Assembly (NCBI RefSeq): GCF_009709555.1
Contig: NZ_WJBG01000213.1
Coordinates: forward strand, 1 to 64,000
Source: Streptomyces blattellae
Lineage (GTDB): Bacteria; Actinomycetota; Actinomycetes; Streptomycetales; Streptomycetaceae
DNA length: 64,000 nucleotides
Direction of reading: 5' to 3'
Under the pieces are notes generated by a model. That model had not been told where the DNA came from, did no database searches, and saw nothing but the letters and a program-made list of their open reading frames with translations. Shown piece by piece: positions 24,071 through 32,924 of this stretch. Both the position numbers and the translations under genes were made by a program. The first letter of the stretch is position 1, and each line of letters begins with the position of its first letter.

Positions 24071-25201
24071 TCAGCGGCGGGACATATACATATCCAGCGC
24101 CTTGTGCAGCAGCCGGTTGACCGGAAAGTCCCACTCCCCCAGGTACTCCACGGCCTCCCCGCCTGTGCCGACCTTGAAGCGCAGCAGGCCGATCAGGTGG
24201 TTGGACTCCTCCAGGGTGTCGGTGATGCCGCGCAGGTCGTACACGGCAGCTCCGAGCTCATGGGCGTCGCACATCATGCGCCACTGCATCGCGTTGCCGG
24301 GCTGGACCTCGCGCTTGCGGCCGGTGGAGGCGCCGTAGGAGTACCAGACGTGCTCGCCGACCGTCAGCATCGTGGCGGCGGCGAGGACGTCGCCGTCGTG
24401 GTGAGCGAGATAGAGCCGCATGCGGTCGGGGTATTCGGCGGTCAGCGCGGTCCGCATGCGCTGGAAGTAGGGCAGGGGGCGTGGGAGGAAACGGTCGCGC
24501 TCGGCGGTCTCGGTGTAGAGGTCGTAGAAGGCGGGCAGGTCGTCGTAACCACCGCGCACCACCTTCACGCCCGCCTTCTCGGCCTTCTTGATGTTGCGGC
24601 GCCACTGTTGATTGAGGCCGCGATGGATGTCGTCCAACGACCGCCCGGCAAAGGGGATTTGGAAGACGTACCGCGGCTGTCCGGCGGCGAAGCCCTCCTC
24701 GCCGCCCGGCTCGGTCTGCCGCCAGCCCGCGCGGCGCAGACGGTCGGCGAGGTCGACGGCACACGGTTCGTACGATGTCGCCTCCGCGTCGCGCAGCCGC
24801 CGGACCGCCGGGTCGGCGATGGCCGCCTTCACCGCGTCGGCACTCCACCGCCGTACGACAACAGGCGGGCCCATCCTGACCGAGAAGGCGCCCTGTTGCT
24901 TGAGGTGGGCCAGCATCGGCGCGAGCCAGCGCTCGCAGAGGCCGGGGGCGTGCCAGTCGATGAGCGGGCCCTCGGGCAGGTAGGCGAGGTACCTCTTCAG
25001 CTTCGGGATCGGCCGATACAACACCAGCCCGGCACCGACCAGCCGTCCGCCCTGCCCCTCGTCGAACCACCCCAGGCTCTCTGCCCGCCAGTCGGGCTTC
25101 ACCCCACCCCAGGACGGCACCTGCATATGGCTGGCGGAGGGCCGGGACGCGACAAACGCCACGTGCTCGTCGCGGGTGATGGGTTGGAGGCGGAGGGGCA
25201 T
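24071..25201 (-). CDS. FemAB/FemX-like peptidyltransferase (lipid II interpeptide-bridge type)
   Basis: A 376-residue protein with two GNAT-like halves, characteristic of Fem ligases. Family signatures: QVPSWGGVKPDW near the N-terminus, YLPEGPLIDW, the helical-arm region HRGLNQQWRRNIKKAEKAGVKV, and the C-terminal YSYGASTGRKREVQPGNAMQWRMMCDAHELGAAVYDLRGI. Members add amino acids from aminoacyl-tRNA to the lipid II stem peptide. In Streptomyces the bridge is one glycine added by FemX, and this copy may be that enzyme or a paralogue. The gene stands alone between the exporter and VapBC. Confidence 0.85.
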   Translation of the reverse strand: MPLRLQPITRDEHVAFVASRPSASHMQVPSWGGVKPDWRAESLGWFDEGQGGRLVGAGLVLYRPIPKLKRYLAYLPEGPLIDWHAPGLCERWLAPMLAHLKQQGAFSVRMGPPVVVRRWSADAVKAAIADPAVRRLRDAEATSYEPCAVDLADRLRRAGWRQTEPGGEEGFAAGQPRYVFQIPFAGRSLDDIHRGLNQQWRRNIKKAEKAGVKVVRGGYDDLPAFYDLYTETAERDRFLPRPLPYFQRMRTALTAEYPDRMRLYLAHHDGDVLAAATMLTVGEHVWYSYGASTGRKREVQPGNAMQWRMMCDAHELGAAVYDLRGITDTLEESNHLIGLLRFKVGTGGEAVEYLGEWDFPVNRLLHKALDMYMSRR

Positions 25202-25285
25202 ACCGGAGGGCTCCTGTCAGTGGCCGGGCAAGCCTGGTGAACCACCACCCTATGCACGGCTCGACCGCCTCTCCGCGCCACGCGG

Positions 25286-25723
25286 TCAGAGGTCGTCAGG
25301 CAAGAGCCGGAAGTGCGGGTACCTGCCATCGAGAGGGCGTATGGCACGGAAGTCACGTCGGTCGACGGTCAGGACCAGGTCTGTGTCGTGGTCGGCGGCG
25401 AGCACCACGGCCATGGCGTCGGCCAGGTCCAGGTCGAGCCTTCCGTACTGTTCACGCACTCCTACGGCCCGGGTGAGGAGTTTCGGCGTCGTCTCGGCGA
25501 TCTGGAGGCGCCCGGCCTCGTAGCGGGACGCGATCGCCGTGACGTACCGGTCGGCGACGGCACGTCCGGCGCGTGAGGTGGCGACCTGGTGGATCTCGGT
25601 GACCGCCGATGGAGGGACGATGACCAGCCCTGCCGTGGTGACCGCGTGCAGAGCGCCGACATGGTCCTTGTCGTCGCGGTTGAGCGCGGCGAGGAGCCCG
25701 CCGGAGTCGGCGATGACGATCAC
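25286..25723 (-). CDS. PIN-domain toxin (VapC-type)
   Basis: A 145-residue PIN-domain protein. Acidic active-site residues are visible at ADSGGLLAALN (first Asp), SAVTEIHQVATSR (Glu) and LDLDLADAMAVVLAADHDTD (Asp cluster), ending TVDRRDFRAIRP. VapC toxins are ribonucleases. The GTG start overlaps the stop of the antitoxin gene as GTGA, the usual VapBC order. Confidence 0.9.
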   Translation of the reverse strand: MIVIADSGGLLAALNRDDKDHVGALHAVTTAGLVIVPPSAVTEIHQVATSRAGRAVADRYVTAIASRYEAGRLQIAETTPKLLTRAVGVREQYGRLDLDLADAMAVVLAADHDTDLVLTVDRRDFRAIRPLDGRYPHFRLLPDDL

Positions 25724-25971
25724 GCGCTCGTCTCCGCCTTCCGGCTCGTGCTCTGCCGACGGGCGGCACGGATGTCGTCGTGAGTCACCGGCCCTCCGAG
25801 ACCGGTGATCTCGTCGTCAGCGAAGAAGGGTTCGTCCCAGGTCCGCACGGAGAGGGCGGCGAGGTGGATGCCCCGACGGATTATCTCCGCCTCGGACACG
25901 CCGAGGCGAGCGGCACCCTCCTTGATGAGTGCCAGGTCATCAGCGTCGGCGTACACGTTCGTCCTCTGCAT
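25720..25971 (-). CDS. Antitoxin of the VapBC pair (ribbon-helix-helix type)
   Basis: An 83-residue protein beginning MQRTNVYADADDLALIKEGAARLGVSEAEIIRRGIHLA, a ribbon-helix-helix DNA-binding fold. The C-terminal arm (TWDEPFFADDEI ... THDDIRAARR) would wrap the toxin. It lies directly upstream of, and overlaps, the PIN toxin gene. An in-frame GTG six bases upstream (25977) is another possible start. Confidence 0.85.
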   Translation of the reverse strand: MQRTNVYADADDLALIKEGAARLGVSEAEIIRRGIHLAALSVRTWDEPFFADDEITGLGGPVTHDDIRAARRQSTSRKAETSA

Positions 25972-26078
25972 CGTCACATGTCCAAACCTAGCACATGTAC
26001 CACGCGTGCACACAGGGGGGTGGCGACGCGGTACAGGGCGGAGTCGTCGGTCATGCCCCACCCTGCACCGCGTGCGGC

Positions 26079-26675
26079 TCAGTTCTCGTCGGCGGACTCG
26101 AAGTGGACCGGGATGTACTGGTCGTAGAGCCGGTTGTCGGTGGCCGTGAAGTCGGCCCGCGTGACGATCGCGCACTGCACGGTGACGTCGCACACGACCC
26201 CGTCCGCGATCTCGGGCTTGAGGTTGAGGGTCGTGGTGAACCGGCCGCCCTCCTCGTAGGGGATCGTGACGCCGGGCGTGCCCGTGCCCTGGTCGGTGAT
26301 GCGGCGGGCCGAGCCGTCCGTGGACTCCCGGCCGCCGAGGCAGGGGGTGGGCAGCGTGGTGTACGTGGCGGGATCGCCGACGCGGACGGTGTCAGGGATC
26401 ACGCAGAACGTCAGGAAGATGCCCTGACCGCGGTTGTATCCCGAGCCCGTGACGCCGACCGTGGCGCCCTCCGCGGGCAGCACCGTGGACTCGGCCTTCA
26501 GCCGCAGGTGGAAGTCCTGGCCGTCGGCCGTGGTGACGGTGCGGTGGGCGTACCCGGCGACCGGCGCCCCGGACGGGGACGCGAACGCGGTCCCGGCCAG
26601 GGGAAGTATCGCGGCCAGTCCCGCGGCCGTGGCCGCGAGCGTGCCGCGCAGGATCGTCTTGGTGGGGGGTTTCAT
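26079..26675 (-). CDS. Secreted Ig-like-fold protein (neocarzinostatin/HtaA-associated type)
   Basis: A 198-residue protein with a Sec signal peptide (KTILRGTLAATAAGLAAILPLAGTAFA). The mature part resembles the beta-sandwich domain shared with the neocarzinostatin family and HtaA-linked proteins: GATVGVTGSGYNRGQGIFLTFC, a Cys pair in VVCDVTVQCAIVTRADF, and the end DNRLYDQYIPVHF. Four cysteines could form two disulfides. No anchor or sortase motif is seen, so it is probably released. The binding partner is unknown. Confidence 0.75.
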   Translation of the reverse strand: MKPPTKTILRGTLAATAAGLAAILPLAGTAFASPSGAPVAGYAHRTVTTADGQDFHLRLKAESTVLPAEGATVGVTGSGYNRGQGIFLTFCVIPDTVRVGDPATYTTLPTPCLGGRESTDGSARRITDQGTGTPGVTIPYEEGGRFTTTLNLKPEIADGVVCDVTVQCAIVTRADFTATDNRLYDQYIPVHFESADEN

Positions 26676-26753
26676 GGAGCCGATTCGTCCTTTTCATCTG
26701 GGCCATATGTGTGTTCACTGTGAATTGCCTGATCACATGCCCTCGAACATGAA

Positions 26754-26766
26754 TGATTGGCAATCA
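26754..26766. promoter_or_regulatory. Palindrome TGATTGGCAATCA upstream of the secreted-protein gene
   Basis: Thirteen bases with perfect 6-bp arms around one central base, 79 bp upstream of the secreted-protein start in a rare A/T-rich stretch. Only one such site is present, so a role as operator is a guess. Confidence 0.35.
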
Positions 26767-26782
26767 ACAACCCTTAACACAC

Positions 26783-29662
26783 TTACACTTCACCCGCCGC
26801 AGCACCCCCCAGCGCCTCGGCCAGCACCTCCGCCAGATGCCTCCCCCGCACCCCGGCCAACTGCTCCAGCTGGGTCCGGCAGGAGAAGCCGTCGGCCAGC
26901 ACCACCGCCCCCTCGCCCGCCTCCCGCACCGCCGGCACCAGCTGCTCCTCCGCGCACGCCACCGACACCCCGAAGTGCCCCTTCTCAAAGCCGAAGTTGC
27001 CGGCCAGCCCACAGCACCCGCCGCTCAACTCACCTGTCAGCCCGGCCGCTTGGCGAAGCCGCCGGTCGGCCGCGTCCCCCAGCACCGCGTGCTGGTGGCA
27101 GTGGGTCTGCCCGACCGCCGGACGGTCCACGCGAGGCGGTGTCCAGTCGGGCGCCAGACGCTCCAGCGCCTCCGCGAAGGTCAGGACGCGGTCGGCCAGC
27201 CGGCGGGCGCGGGGGTCGTCGGGGAGGAGTTCCGGCACGTCGCAGCGCAGGGCCGCCGCGCAGCTGGGCTCCAGGACGATGACGGGTACCGGACGGTCCA
27301 GGTCCAGCAAGGGCTCCAGAAGATCCAGCGTCCGGCCCAACACCTGCCGCGCCCGGTCGAGTTGGCCCGTCGACACATACGTCAGGCCGCAGCAGACCCG
27401 CCCCCGGCGGCCCGCCATCGTCCGCGTCGGCGGCGGCACCGCAGAGATCCCCGCCGCCTCCAGGACCCGTACGGCCGCCTGCCCCACCGTCGGCGACAGA
27501 TGCTCGGTGAAGGTGTCCGGCCACAGCAGGGCGACCGTGTGGAGGCCGTCGCCGAAGGAGGCGTCGCCTTCCCGTACGGGCCGCAGCACCCGTCCGGCCC
27601 GCTCCTCGACCCGGCGCCCCCACCACCGGCTGAACGTCTCCGTCGCCACCCGCGGAATCTCCCGTTCGGGCGCGATCCCGCCCAGCCGTTTCGCCACCCG
27701 GGCCAACGGCCATACCGAAGCGAGGGCGTTGACCAGCCCTCCGGTGCGGGTACGCGCCACCGCCCGCAGCCACACCGGCAGCCATCCCATGCTGTAGTGC
27801 GCGGCCGGGCGGCGCCGCCCCGCGTAGTGGTGGTGCAGGAACTCCGCCTTGTACGTGGCCATGTCCACCTCGACCGGGCAGTCCGACCGGCACCCCTTGC
27901 AGGACAGGCACAGATCCAGCGCGCCCCGGACCTCCTCCGAGCGCCAGCCGTCCGTCACCAGTTCGCCCGCCAGCATCTCGTGCAGCAGCCGGGCACGCCC
28001 GCGCGTGGAGTGCTGCTCCTCGCCGGTCGCGCGGAAGGACGGGCACATGACGGAAGGCCCCGACACCGAGGTCGTACGGCATTTCGCGACCCCCACGCAC
28101 CGCCGGACCGCCGCCGAGAAGTCGCCGCCGTCGGACGGGTAGCCGAAGACGACGTCCACCGGCTCGCGCGGCAGGACGGAGAAGCGGAGATTCGCGTCCA
28201 GTGCCGCAGGCCGCACCAGCATGCCCGGGTTGAGCAGGTCGTCCGGGTCCCACACCCCCTTCGCCCGCTCGAACAGCCCCACCATCTGCTCCCCGTACAT
28301 CTTCGGCAGCAGCTCAGCCCGCGCCTGCCCGTCCCCGTGCTCCCCCGACAGCGAGCCGCCGTGCGCCACGACGATCCCGGCCAGCTCCTCCGAGAAGCGC
28401 CGGAAGCGGCCGATCCCCGCCTCGGAGAGCAGGTCGAAGTCGATGCGGACGTGGATGCAGCCGTCCCCGAAGTGCCCGTACGGCGTCCCGCGCAGCCCGT
28501 GGGCGTTCAGCAGCCCTCTGAAGTCCCGCAGATACGCGCCCAGCCGGGCCGGCGGCACCGCGCAGTCCTCCCAGCCCGGCCAGGCCTCGCTGCCGTCCGG
28601 CATCCGGGTCGCCGTGCCGCTGGCGTCCTCCCGGATGCGCCACAGCGCCCGTTGCCCGGCCGGGTCGGTCACGACCAGGGAGTCCACGACATCGGCCGCC
28701 CGTACGATCGCGTCCGCACGCGCGCGTGCCTGCGCCGCGTCCGACCCGCCCGTCTCCACGAACAGCCAGGCCCCGCCCCGGGGCAGCGCGGCGGCCGACG
28801 GCACCAGGTCCGCCGCCATCCCCTCCACCGTCAGCGGCCGGTACGGCAGCAGCCCGGCCGCCGCCTGGGCGGCAGCGCTCTCGTCGGCGTACGCCAGCAC
28901 GGCCAGCGCACGCGCGCGTGGCGCCTGGACCAGTCGTACGACCGCTTCCGTCAACACACCCAGCGTGCCCTCACTCCCGCAGAAGGAACGGGCCGCATCG
29001 GCGCCCTTCTCGGGCAGCAGCGCGTCCAGCGCGTATCCGGAGATACGGCGGGGCAGGTCGGGGAATCCGGTCCGCAGCCGCGCCAACTCCCCGTCCACCA
29101 GGGCCCGTAGTCCCTCCGGCGCCCCGGCCCACCCCGGCCCGAGCCGCAGTCGTTCGCCGCGCGCGGTGAGCACGGACAGTTCCCGCACGCTGTCCGCGGT
29201 GGTCCCCCACGCCACGGAGTGCGAGCCGCAGGAGTTGTTGCCGATCATTCCGCCGAGCGTGCACCGGCTGTGGGTGGAGGGGTCGGGCCCGAAGCGCAGT
29301 CCGTGCGGGGCGGCGGCCTCCTGGAGGCGGTCGAGGACCAGGCCGGGCTGGACGACGGCGGTGCGTGTCGCCGGGTCGAGTGACACGACACGGTTCATGT
29401 GCCGGGTGAAGTCCAGCACGACACCGGTGCCGGTCGCCTGCCCGGCGATGGAGGTGCCGCCGCCCCGCGCGACGACCGGCACCATGTGGTCCCGGCACAC
29501 CTCCAGCACGGCCGCGACGTCGTCGGCGTCATGTGGTGCCACCACACCCAACGGGACACGTCGGTAGTTGGAGGCGTCCATGGTGGTCAGCGCCCGCGAG
29601 GTGACGTCGAAGGCGACCTCACCCCGGACGACCTTGCGCAAACCGGCCTCTAGATCAGTCAT
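26783..29662 (-). CDS. FAD-linked oxidase with C-terminal Fe-S/CCG domains (D-2-hydroxy-acid dehydrogenase type)
   Basis: A 959-residue fusion like YdiJ/D-2-hydroxyglutarate dehydrogenase. The N-terminal FAD-binding PCMH domain has VPVVARGGGTSIAGQATGTGVVLDF and LGGMIGNNSCGSHSVAWGTT. The oxidase C-terminal domain follows (GTPYGHFGDGCIHVRIDFDL, SGEHGDGQARAELLPKMYG). Two Fe-S cysteine clusters are seen near residues 530-620 (CVGVAKC ... MCPSFRATGEEQHSTRGR and CLSCKGCRSDCP), then CCG motifs (CCGLTY, CCGLAGNFG). It probably oxidises a D-2-hydroxy acid and passes electrons on through the Fe-S centres. The upstream gap of 180 bp is divergent to serC. Confidence 0.9.
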   Translation of the reverse strand: MTDLEAGLRKVVRGEVAFDVTSRALTTMDASNYRRVPLGVVAPHDADDVAAVLEVCRDHMVPVVARGGGTSIAGQATGTGVVLDFTRHMNRVVSLDPATRTAVVQPGLVLDRLQEAAAPHGLRFGPDPSTHSRCTLGGMIGNNSCGSHSVAWGTTADSVRELSVLTARGERLRLGPGWAGAPEGLRALVDGELARLRTGFPDLPRRISGYALDALLPEKGADAARSFCGSEGTLGVLTEAVVRLVQAPRARALAVLAYADESAAAQAAAGLLPYRPLTVEGMAADLVPSAAALPRGGAWLFVETGGSDAAQARARADAIVRAADVVDSLVVTDPAGQRALWRIREDASGTATRMPDGSEAWPGWEDCAVPPARLGAYLRDFRGLLNAHGLRGTPYGHFGDGCIHVRIDFDLLSEAGIGRFRRFSEELAGIVVAHGGSLSGEHGDGQARAELLPKMYGEQMVGLFERAKGVWDPDDLLNPGMLVRPAALDANLRFSVLPREPVDVVFGYPSDGGDFSAAVRRCVGVAKCRTTSVSGPSVMCPSFRATGEEQHSTRGRARLLHEMLAGELVTDGWRSEEVRGALDLCLSCKGCRSDCPVEVDMATYKAEFLHHHYAGRRRPAAHYSMGWLPVWLRAVARTRTGGLVNALASVWPLARVAKRLGGIAPEREIPRVATETFSRWWGRRVEERAGRVLRPVREGDASFGDGLHTVALLWPDTFTEHLSPTVGQAAVRVLEAAGISAVPPPTRTMAGRRGRVCCGLTYVSTGQLDRARQVLGRTLDLLEPLLDLDRPVPVIVLEPSCAAALRCDVPELLPDDPRARRLADRVLTFAEALERLAPDWTPPRVDRPAVGQTHCHQHAVLGDAADRRLRQAAGLTGELSGGCCGLAGNFGFEKGHFGVSVACAEEQLVPAVREAGEGAVVLADGFSCRTQLEQLAGVRGRHLAEVLAEALGGAAAGEV

Positions 29663-29842
29663 GCGTCCACACTCTCAGCCCGTGCCGAGGGCTCAGCCCG
29701 TGCGCGGCGGTTGGGGCGGCCGCTGGGGGCGGCGGCTGAGGGCGGCGCCAGCCCCCACGGACCCGGCCACCACGGCCACGACGGCGTCTCAGCCGACGGA
29801 CTACGTTTCGACCACGTTTCCCCCACCGGCTACCCTCCAGTC

Positions 29843-30961
29843 GTGGCTGAGATCCAGATTCCCGCTGACATCAAGCCCGCCGACGGACGTTTCGGCGCTG
29901 GCCCCTCCAAGGTGCGGACGGAAGCGCTGGACGCGCTGGCCGCGACCGGTACCTCCCTCATGGGCACCTCCCACCGCCAGGCCCCGGTGAAAAACCTGGT
30001 CGGCAAGGTGCGCGAGGGCATCCGCGAACTGTTCCAGCTCCCCGACGGCTACGAGGTGGTCCTCGGCAACGGCGGCTCGACCGCGTTCTGGGACGTCGCG
30101 ACCCACGGAATGATCGAGCACAAGTCCCAGCACCTCACGTTCGGCGAGTTCTCCTCCAAGTTCGCCAAGGCCGCCAAGCTCGCCCCCTGGCTCGCGGAGC
30201 CGGACGTCATCTCCGCCGACCCCGGCACGCACCCCGAGCCGGTCGCGGCGGAGGGCGTCGACGTCTACGCCTTCACCCACAACGAGACCTCCACCGGCGT
30301 CGCCATGCCGATCAAGCGGGTGGCCGGTGCCGACGAGGGCGCGCTGGTCCTGGTCGACGCCACCTCGGGCGCCGGCGGCCTCCCGGTGGACGTGTCGGAG
30401 ACGGACGTCTACTACTTCGCCCCGCAGAAGTCCTTCGCCTCCGACGGCGGCCTGTGGATCGGCGTCTTCTCCCCCGCCGCGATCGAACGCGCCGAGCGCG
30501 TTCACTCGTCCGGCCGCCACGTGCCGGAGTTCTTCAGCCTGCCCACGGCGATCGACAACTCCCGCAAGAACCAGACGTACAACACCCCGGCCCTCGCCAC
30601 CCTCTTCCTCCTCAACGAGCAGCTGGAGTGGATCAACGGCCAGGGCGGCCTGGACTGGGCGGTCCGGCGCACCGCCACCTCCGCGCGCACCCTGTACGGC
30701 TGGGCCGAGGACATCAAGTACGCCAACCCGTTCGTCGCCGACCCGGCCAAGCGCTCGGCGGTCATCGGCACGATCGACTTCACGGACGAGATCGACGCCG
30801 CCGCCGTCGCCAAGGTCCTGCGCGCGAACGGCATCGTCGACACCGAGCCCTACCGCAAGCTCGGCCGCAACCAGCTCCGCGTCGCGATGTTCCCGGCGAT
30901 CGACCCGGCGGACATCGAGGCGCTGACCAAGTGCGTCGACTACGTCATCGAGAAGCTGTAG
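29843..30961 (+). CDS. serC: Phosphoserine aminotransferase
   Basis: A 372-residue PLP enzyme of serine synthesis that converts 3-phosphohydroxypyruvate and glutamate to phosphoserine. It belongs to the actinobacterial SerC branch: FGAGPSKVRTEALDAL, MGTSHRQAPVKNLV, LGNGGSTAFWDVATHGMI, HNETSTGV, DATSGAGGLPVDV, and the PLP lysine in YYFAPQKSFASDGG (about residue 196). GTG 29843 is the family start; the open frame continues upstream without similarity. A long perfect hairpin follows the stop. Confidence 0.95.
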   Translation: MAEIQIPADIKPADGRFGAGPSKVRTEALDALAATGTSLMGTSHRQAPVKNLVGKVREGIRELFQLPDGYEVVLGNGGSTAFWDVATHGMIEHKSQHLTFGEFSSKFAKAAKLAPWLAEPDVISADPGTHPEPVAAEGVDVYAFTHNETSTGVAMPIKRVAGADEGALVLVDATSGAGGLPVDVSETDVYYFAPQKSFASDGGLWIGVFSPAAIERAERVHSSGRHVPEFFSLPTAIDNSRKNQTYNTPALATLFLLNEQLEWINGQGGLDWAVRRTATSARTLYGWAEDIKYANPFVADPAKRSAVIGTIDFTDEIDAAAVAKVLRANGIVDTEPYRKLGRNQLRVAMFPAIDPADIEALTKCVDYVIEKL

Positions 30962-30965
30962 GCGG

Positions 30966-31013
30966 TACGACACAAGGGGCGCCCGGAACTGTCCGGGCGC
31001 CCCTTGTGTCGTA
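30966..31013. terminator. 22-bp perfect-stem terminator between serC and the ABC permease
   Basis: Positions 30966-30987 and 30992-31013 are exact reverse complements, separated by the loop ACTG. The core of the stem is CAAGGGGCGCCCGGA. It sits five bases after the serC stop and 32 bp from the end of the convergent permease gene, so it can terminate both. Confidence 0.9.
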
Positions 31014-31045
31014 TGAGGGGTCATCAGCCCTGAGCCTGAGCCGAA

Positions 31046-31867
31046 TCAGCGGCTCAGCTTCTGGAACCGCCGGACGGCGAGCGGCAAAAAGATCAGTGTG
31101 AGGATCACCGGCCACACCCCCGCCATGAGCAGCGCGTGCTGCTCGACCCAGGAGTCGCCGGTCGCGCCCGGTGCGCCGAAGAGGTCGCGGGTGGCCGCCG
31201 CCGTGGAGGAGATGGGGTTCCAGGCGGCGACCCAGCCGAGCCAGTCGGGCATCAGCTGCGGGGCGACGAAGATGCTGGAGATCATCGTCAGCGGGAAGGC
31301 GACCGCGAAGAGTCCGCCCGCCGCCTCGGGGTTGGGCACGAGCAGGCCCAGCCAGACACCGATCCAGATCAGCGCGAACCGCAGCCACAGCAGCAGGCCG
31401 AAGGCCGCGAGGAAACCGAAGCCGCCGTCCGGCCGCCAGCCCATCGCGAACGCCGTCAGCATCATGATGCCGAGTTCCGCGCAGGCCACGAGCAGGTCGG
31501 TCACCCCGCGCCCGGCGACCACCGCGGACGAGGCCATCGGCATGGAGCGGAACCGGTCGATGACGCCCTTGGTGGAGTCGTACACCACGACGGTGGCCGT
31601 GTTGATGAAGCCGAACGCCATGGTCATCACGAACATGCCCGGCATCAGGAAGTCCTGGTAGTCCCCACCGCCGGGCACCGTCATGGCGCTGCCGAAGACA
31701 TAGCCGTAGAGGAGGACGGACAGGATCGGGAAGCCCAGCTGCCAGGCGATGTTGACGGGCTGGCGCTGGTAGTGGGTGAGGCCGCGGCGGACGATGTTCC
31801 AGCAGTCGGCGAGCACCCAGTAGGTGCGGCTTCGGGTGGGGTGCCCGGTCAGGTCCAGGGCGCTCAC
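31046..31867 (-). CDS. ABC-2 type exporter permease (DrrB-like)
   Basis: A 273-residue protein with six transmembrane segments and the ABC-2 signature region (GFINTATVVVYDSTKGVIDRFRSMPMASSAVVAGR and NPISSTAAATRDLFG). It forms a drug or lipid exporter with the ATPase encoded just upstream; the two genes overlap by 4 bp. The substrate is unknown. DrrAB relatives export anthracyclines or other hydrophobic molecules. Confidence 0.92.
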   Translation of the reverse strand: MSALDLTGHPTRSRTYWVLADCWNIVRRGLTHYQRQPVNIAWQLGFPILSVLLYGYVFGSAMTVPGGGDYQDFLMPGMFVMTMAFGFINTATVVVYDSTKGVIDRFRSMPMASSAVVAGRGVTDLLVACAELGIMMLTAFAMGWRPDGGFGFLAAFGLLLWLRFALIWIGVWLGLLVPNPEAAGGLFAVAFPLTMISSIFVAPQLMPDWLGWVAAWNPISSTAAATRDLFGAPGATGDSWVEQHALLMAGVWPVILTLIFLPLAVRRFQKLSR

Positions 31868-32835
31868 TTCGCGGCCTCCTTCTCGGTCGTCTCCGTACGG
31901 TGCCCGGTCAGCCGCAGGAACACGTCGTCCAGGCTGGGCCGGCGCAGGCCTATGTCCTCGACCGGCACACCTTCGTCCTGGAGCGTGCGGGCGACCTCGG
32001 TGAGTGCCGACACGCGGTCGGTCACCGGCGCGTGCACGCGCAGTTCGGTCTCGTCGGTCTCGGGTTCGCCGTCGGAGACGCGGGCGACGACCTTCACCGC
32101 GCGGGGGATGTCGGCGCGTTCGCTGAGCACGACCTCGATGCGGTCGCCGCCGACCCGGTTCTTCAGCCCGTCCGGGGAGTCGTCGGCGATGGCCCGGCCC
32201 TGGTCGATGACGGTGATGCGGGAGGCCAGCTTGTCGGCCTCCTCCAGGTACTGCGTGGTCAGCAGCACGGTGGTGCCGCCCGCCACCAACGCCCGTACGG
32301 ATTCCCAGACTTCGCCCCGGCTGCGCGGGTCGAGTCCTGTCGTCGGCTCGTCCAGGAAGAGGACGGCCGGGGCGAGGATCATCGACGCGGCGAGGTCGAG
32401 GCGGCGCCGCATGCCGCCGCTGTAGGCGCCGACGCCCTTGTCGGCGGCGTCGGCGAGGGCGAACTGCTCCAGCAGCTCGGTGGCGCGCAGCCGCGCCCGC
32501 TTCCCGCCCAGGTGGAACAGCCGGCCGAACATCTCCAGGTTCTGCCGACCGGTGAGCACCTCGTCCACGGCGGCGTACTGCCCGGTCAGCCCGATCCTGG
32601 CGCGCACGTCGCGCGGCTGTCGTACGACGTCCAGGCCTGCCACCGTCGCCCGCCCGCCGTCCAGTCGCACAAGCGTGGACAGGATGCGGACGGCGGTGGT
32701 CTTGCCGGCGCCGTTCGGCCCGAGCAGGCCGTGCACGGTGCCTTCGCGCACGGTGAGGTCGAAGCCGTCGAGGGCGCGTTTCTCGCCGTACCGCTTCTCC
32801 AGCCCCTCCGCCCGGACCGCGTAACCGTCACTCAT
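31864..32835 (-). CDS. ABC exporter ATP-binding protein (daunorubicin-resistance DrrA type)
   Basis: A 323-residue ATPase. Walker A GLLGPNGAGKTTAVR, Q-loop GLTGQYAAVDEVLTGRQNLEMFGRL, signature YSGGMRRRLDLAASM, Walker B VLFLDEPTTGLDPRSR, and H-loop region VLLTTQYLEEADKL (Gln where many ABC proteins have His, common in the DrrA branch). The C-terminal DrrA extension ends LRRPSLDDVFLRLTGH. ATG 32835 follows GGGGG. A TetR-type operator precedes it. Confidence 0.93.
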   Translation of the reverse strand: MSDGYAVRAEGLEKRYGEKRALDGFDLTVREGTVHGLLGPNGAGKTTAVRILSTLVRLDGGRATVAGLDVVRQPRDVRARIGLTGQYAAVDEVLTGRQNLEMFGRLFHLGGKRARLRATELLEQFALADAADKGVGAYSGGMRRRLDLAASMILAPAVLFLDEPTTGLDPRSRGEVWESVRALVAGGTTVLLTTQYLEEADKLASRITVIDQGRAIADDSPDGLKNRVGGDRIEVVLSERADIPRAVKVVARVSDGEPETDETELRVHAPVTDRVSALTEVARTLQDEGVPVEDIGLRRPSLDDVFLRLTGHRTETTEKEAAK

Positions 32836-32857
32836 GTAGTCCCCCTTCTCCTCAACC

Positions 32858-32893
32858 GAGTACACCGTACCCCATTGTGCGTACGCCGTACTC
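32858..32893. promoter_or_regulatory. TetR operator between the ABC exporter and its TetR gene
   Basis: An inverted repeat with 13-bp arms, GAGTACACCGTAC (32858-32870) and GTACGCCGTACTC (32881-32893), two mismatches and a 10-base spacer. It lies between the divergent starts at 32835 and 32925. The position and the GTAC-rich dyad fit repression of both genes by the divergent TetR protein. Confidence 0.75.
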
Positions 32894-32924
32894 AATTTTT
32901 CGCCGAGGACCTAAGCTGAACGGC

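Noticed and set aside
25286..25971. VapBC pair as part of a defence island
   Set aside because: Isolated toxin-antitoxin pair between ordinary genes; no other defence genes nearby.
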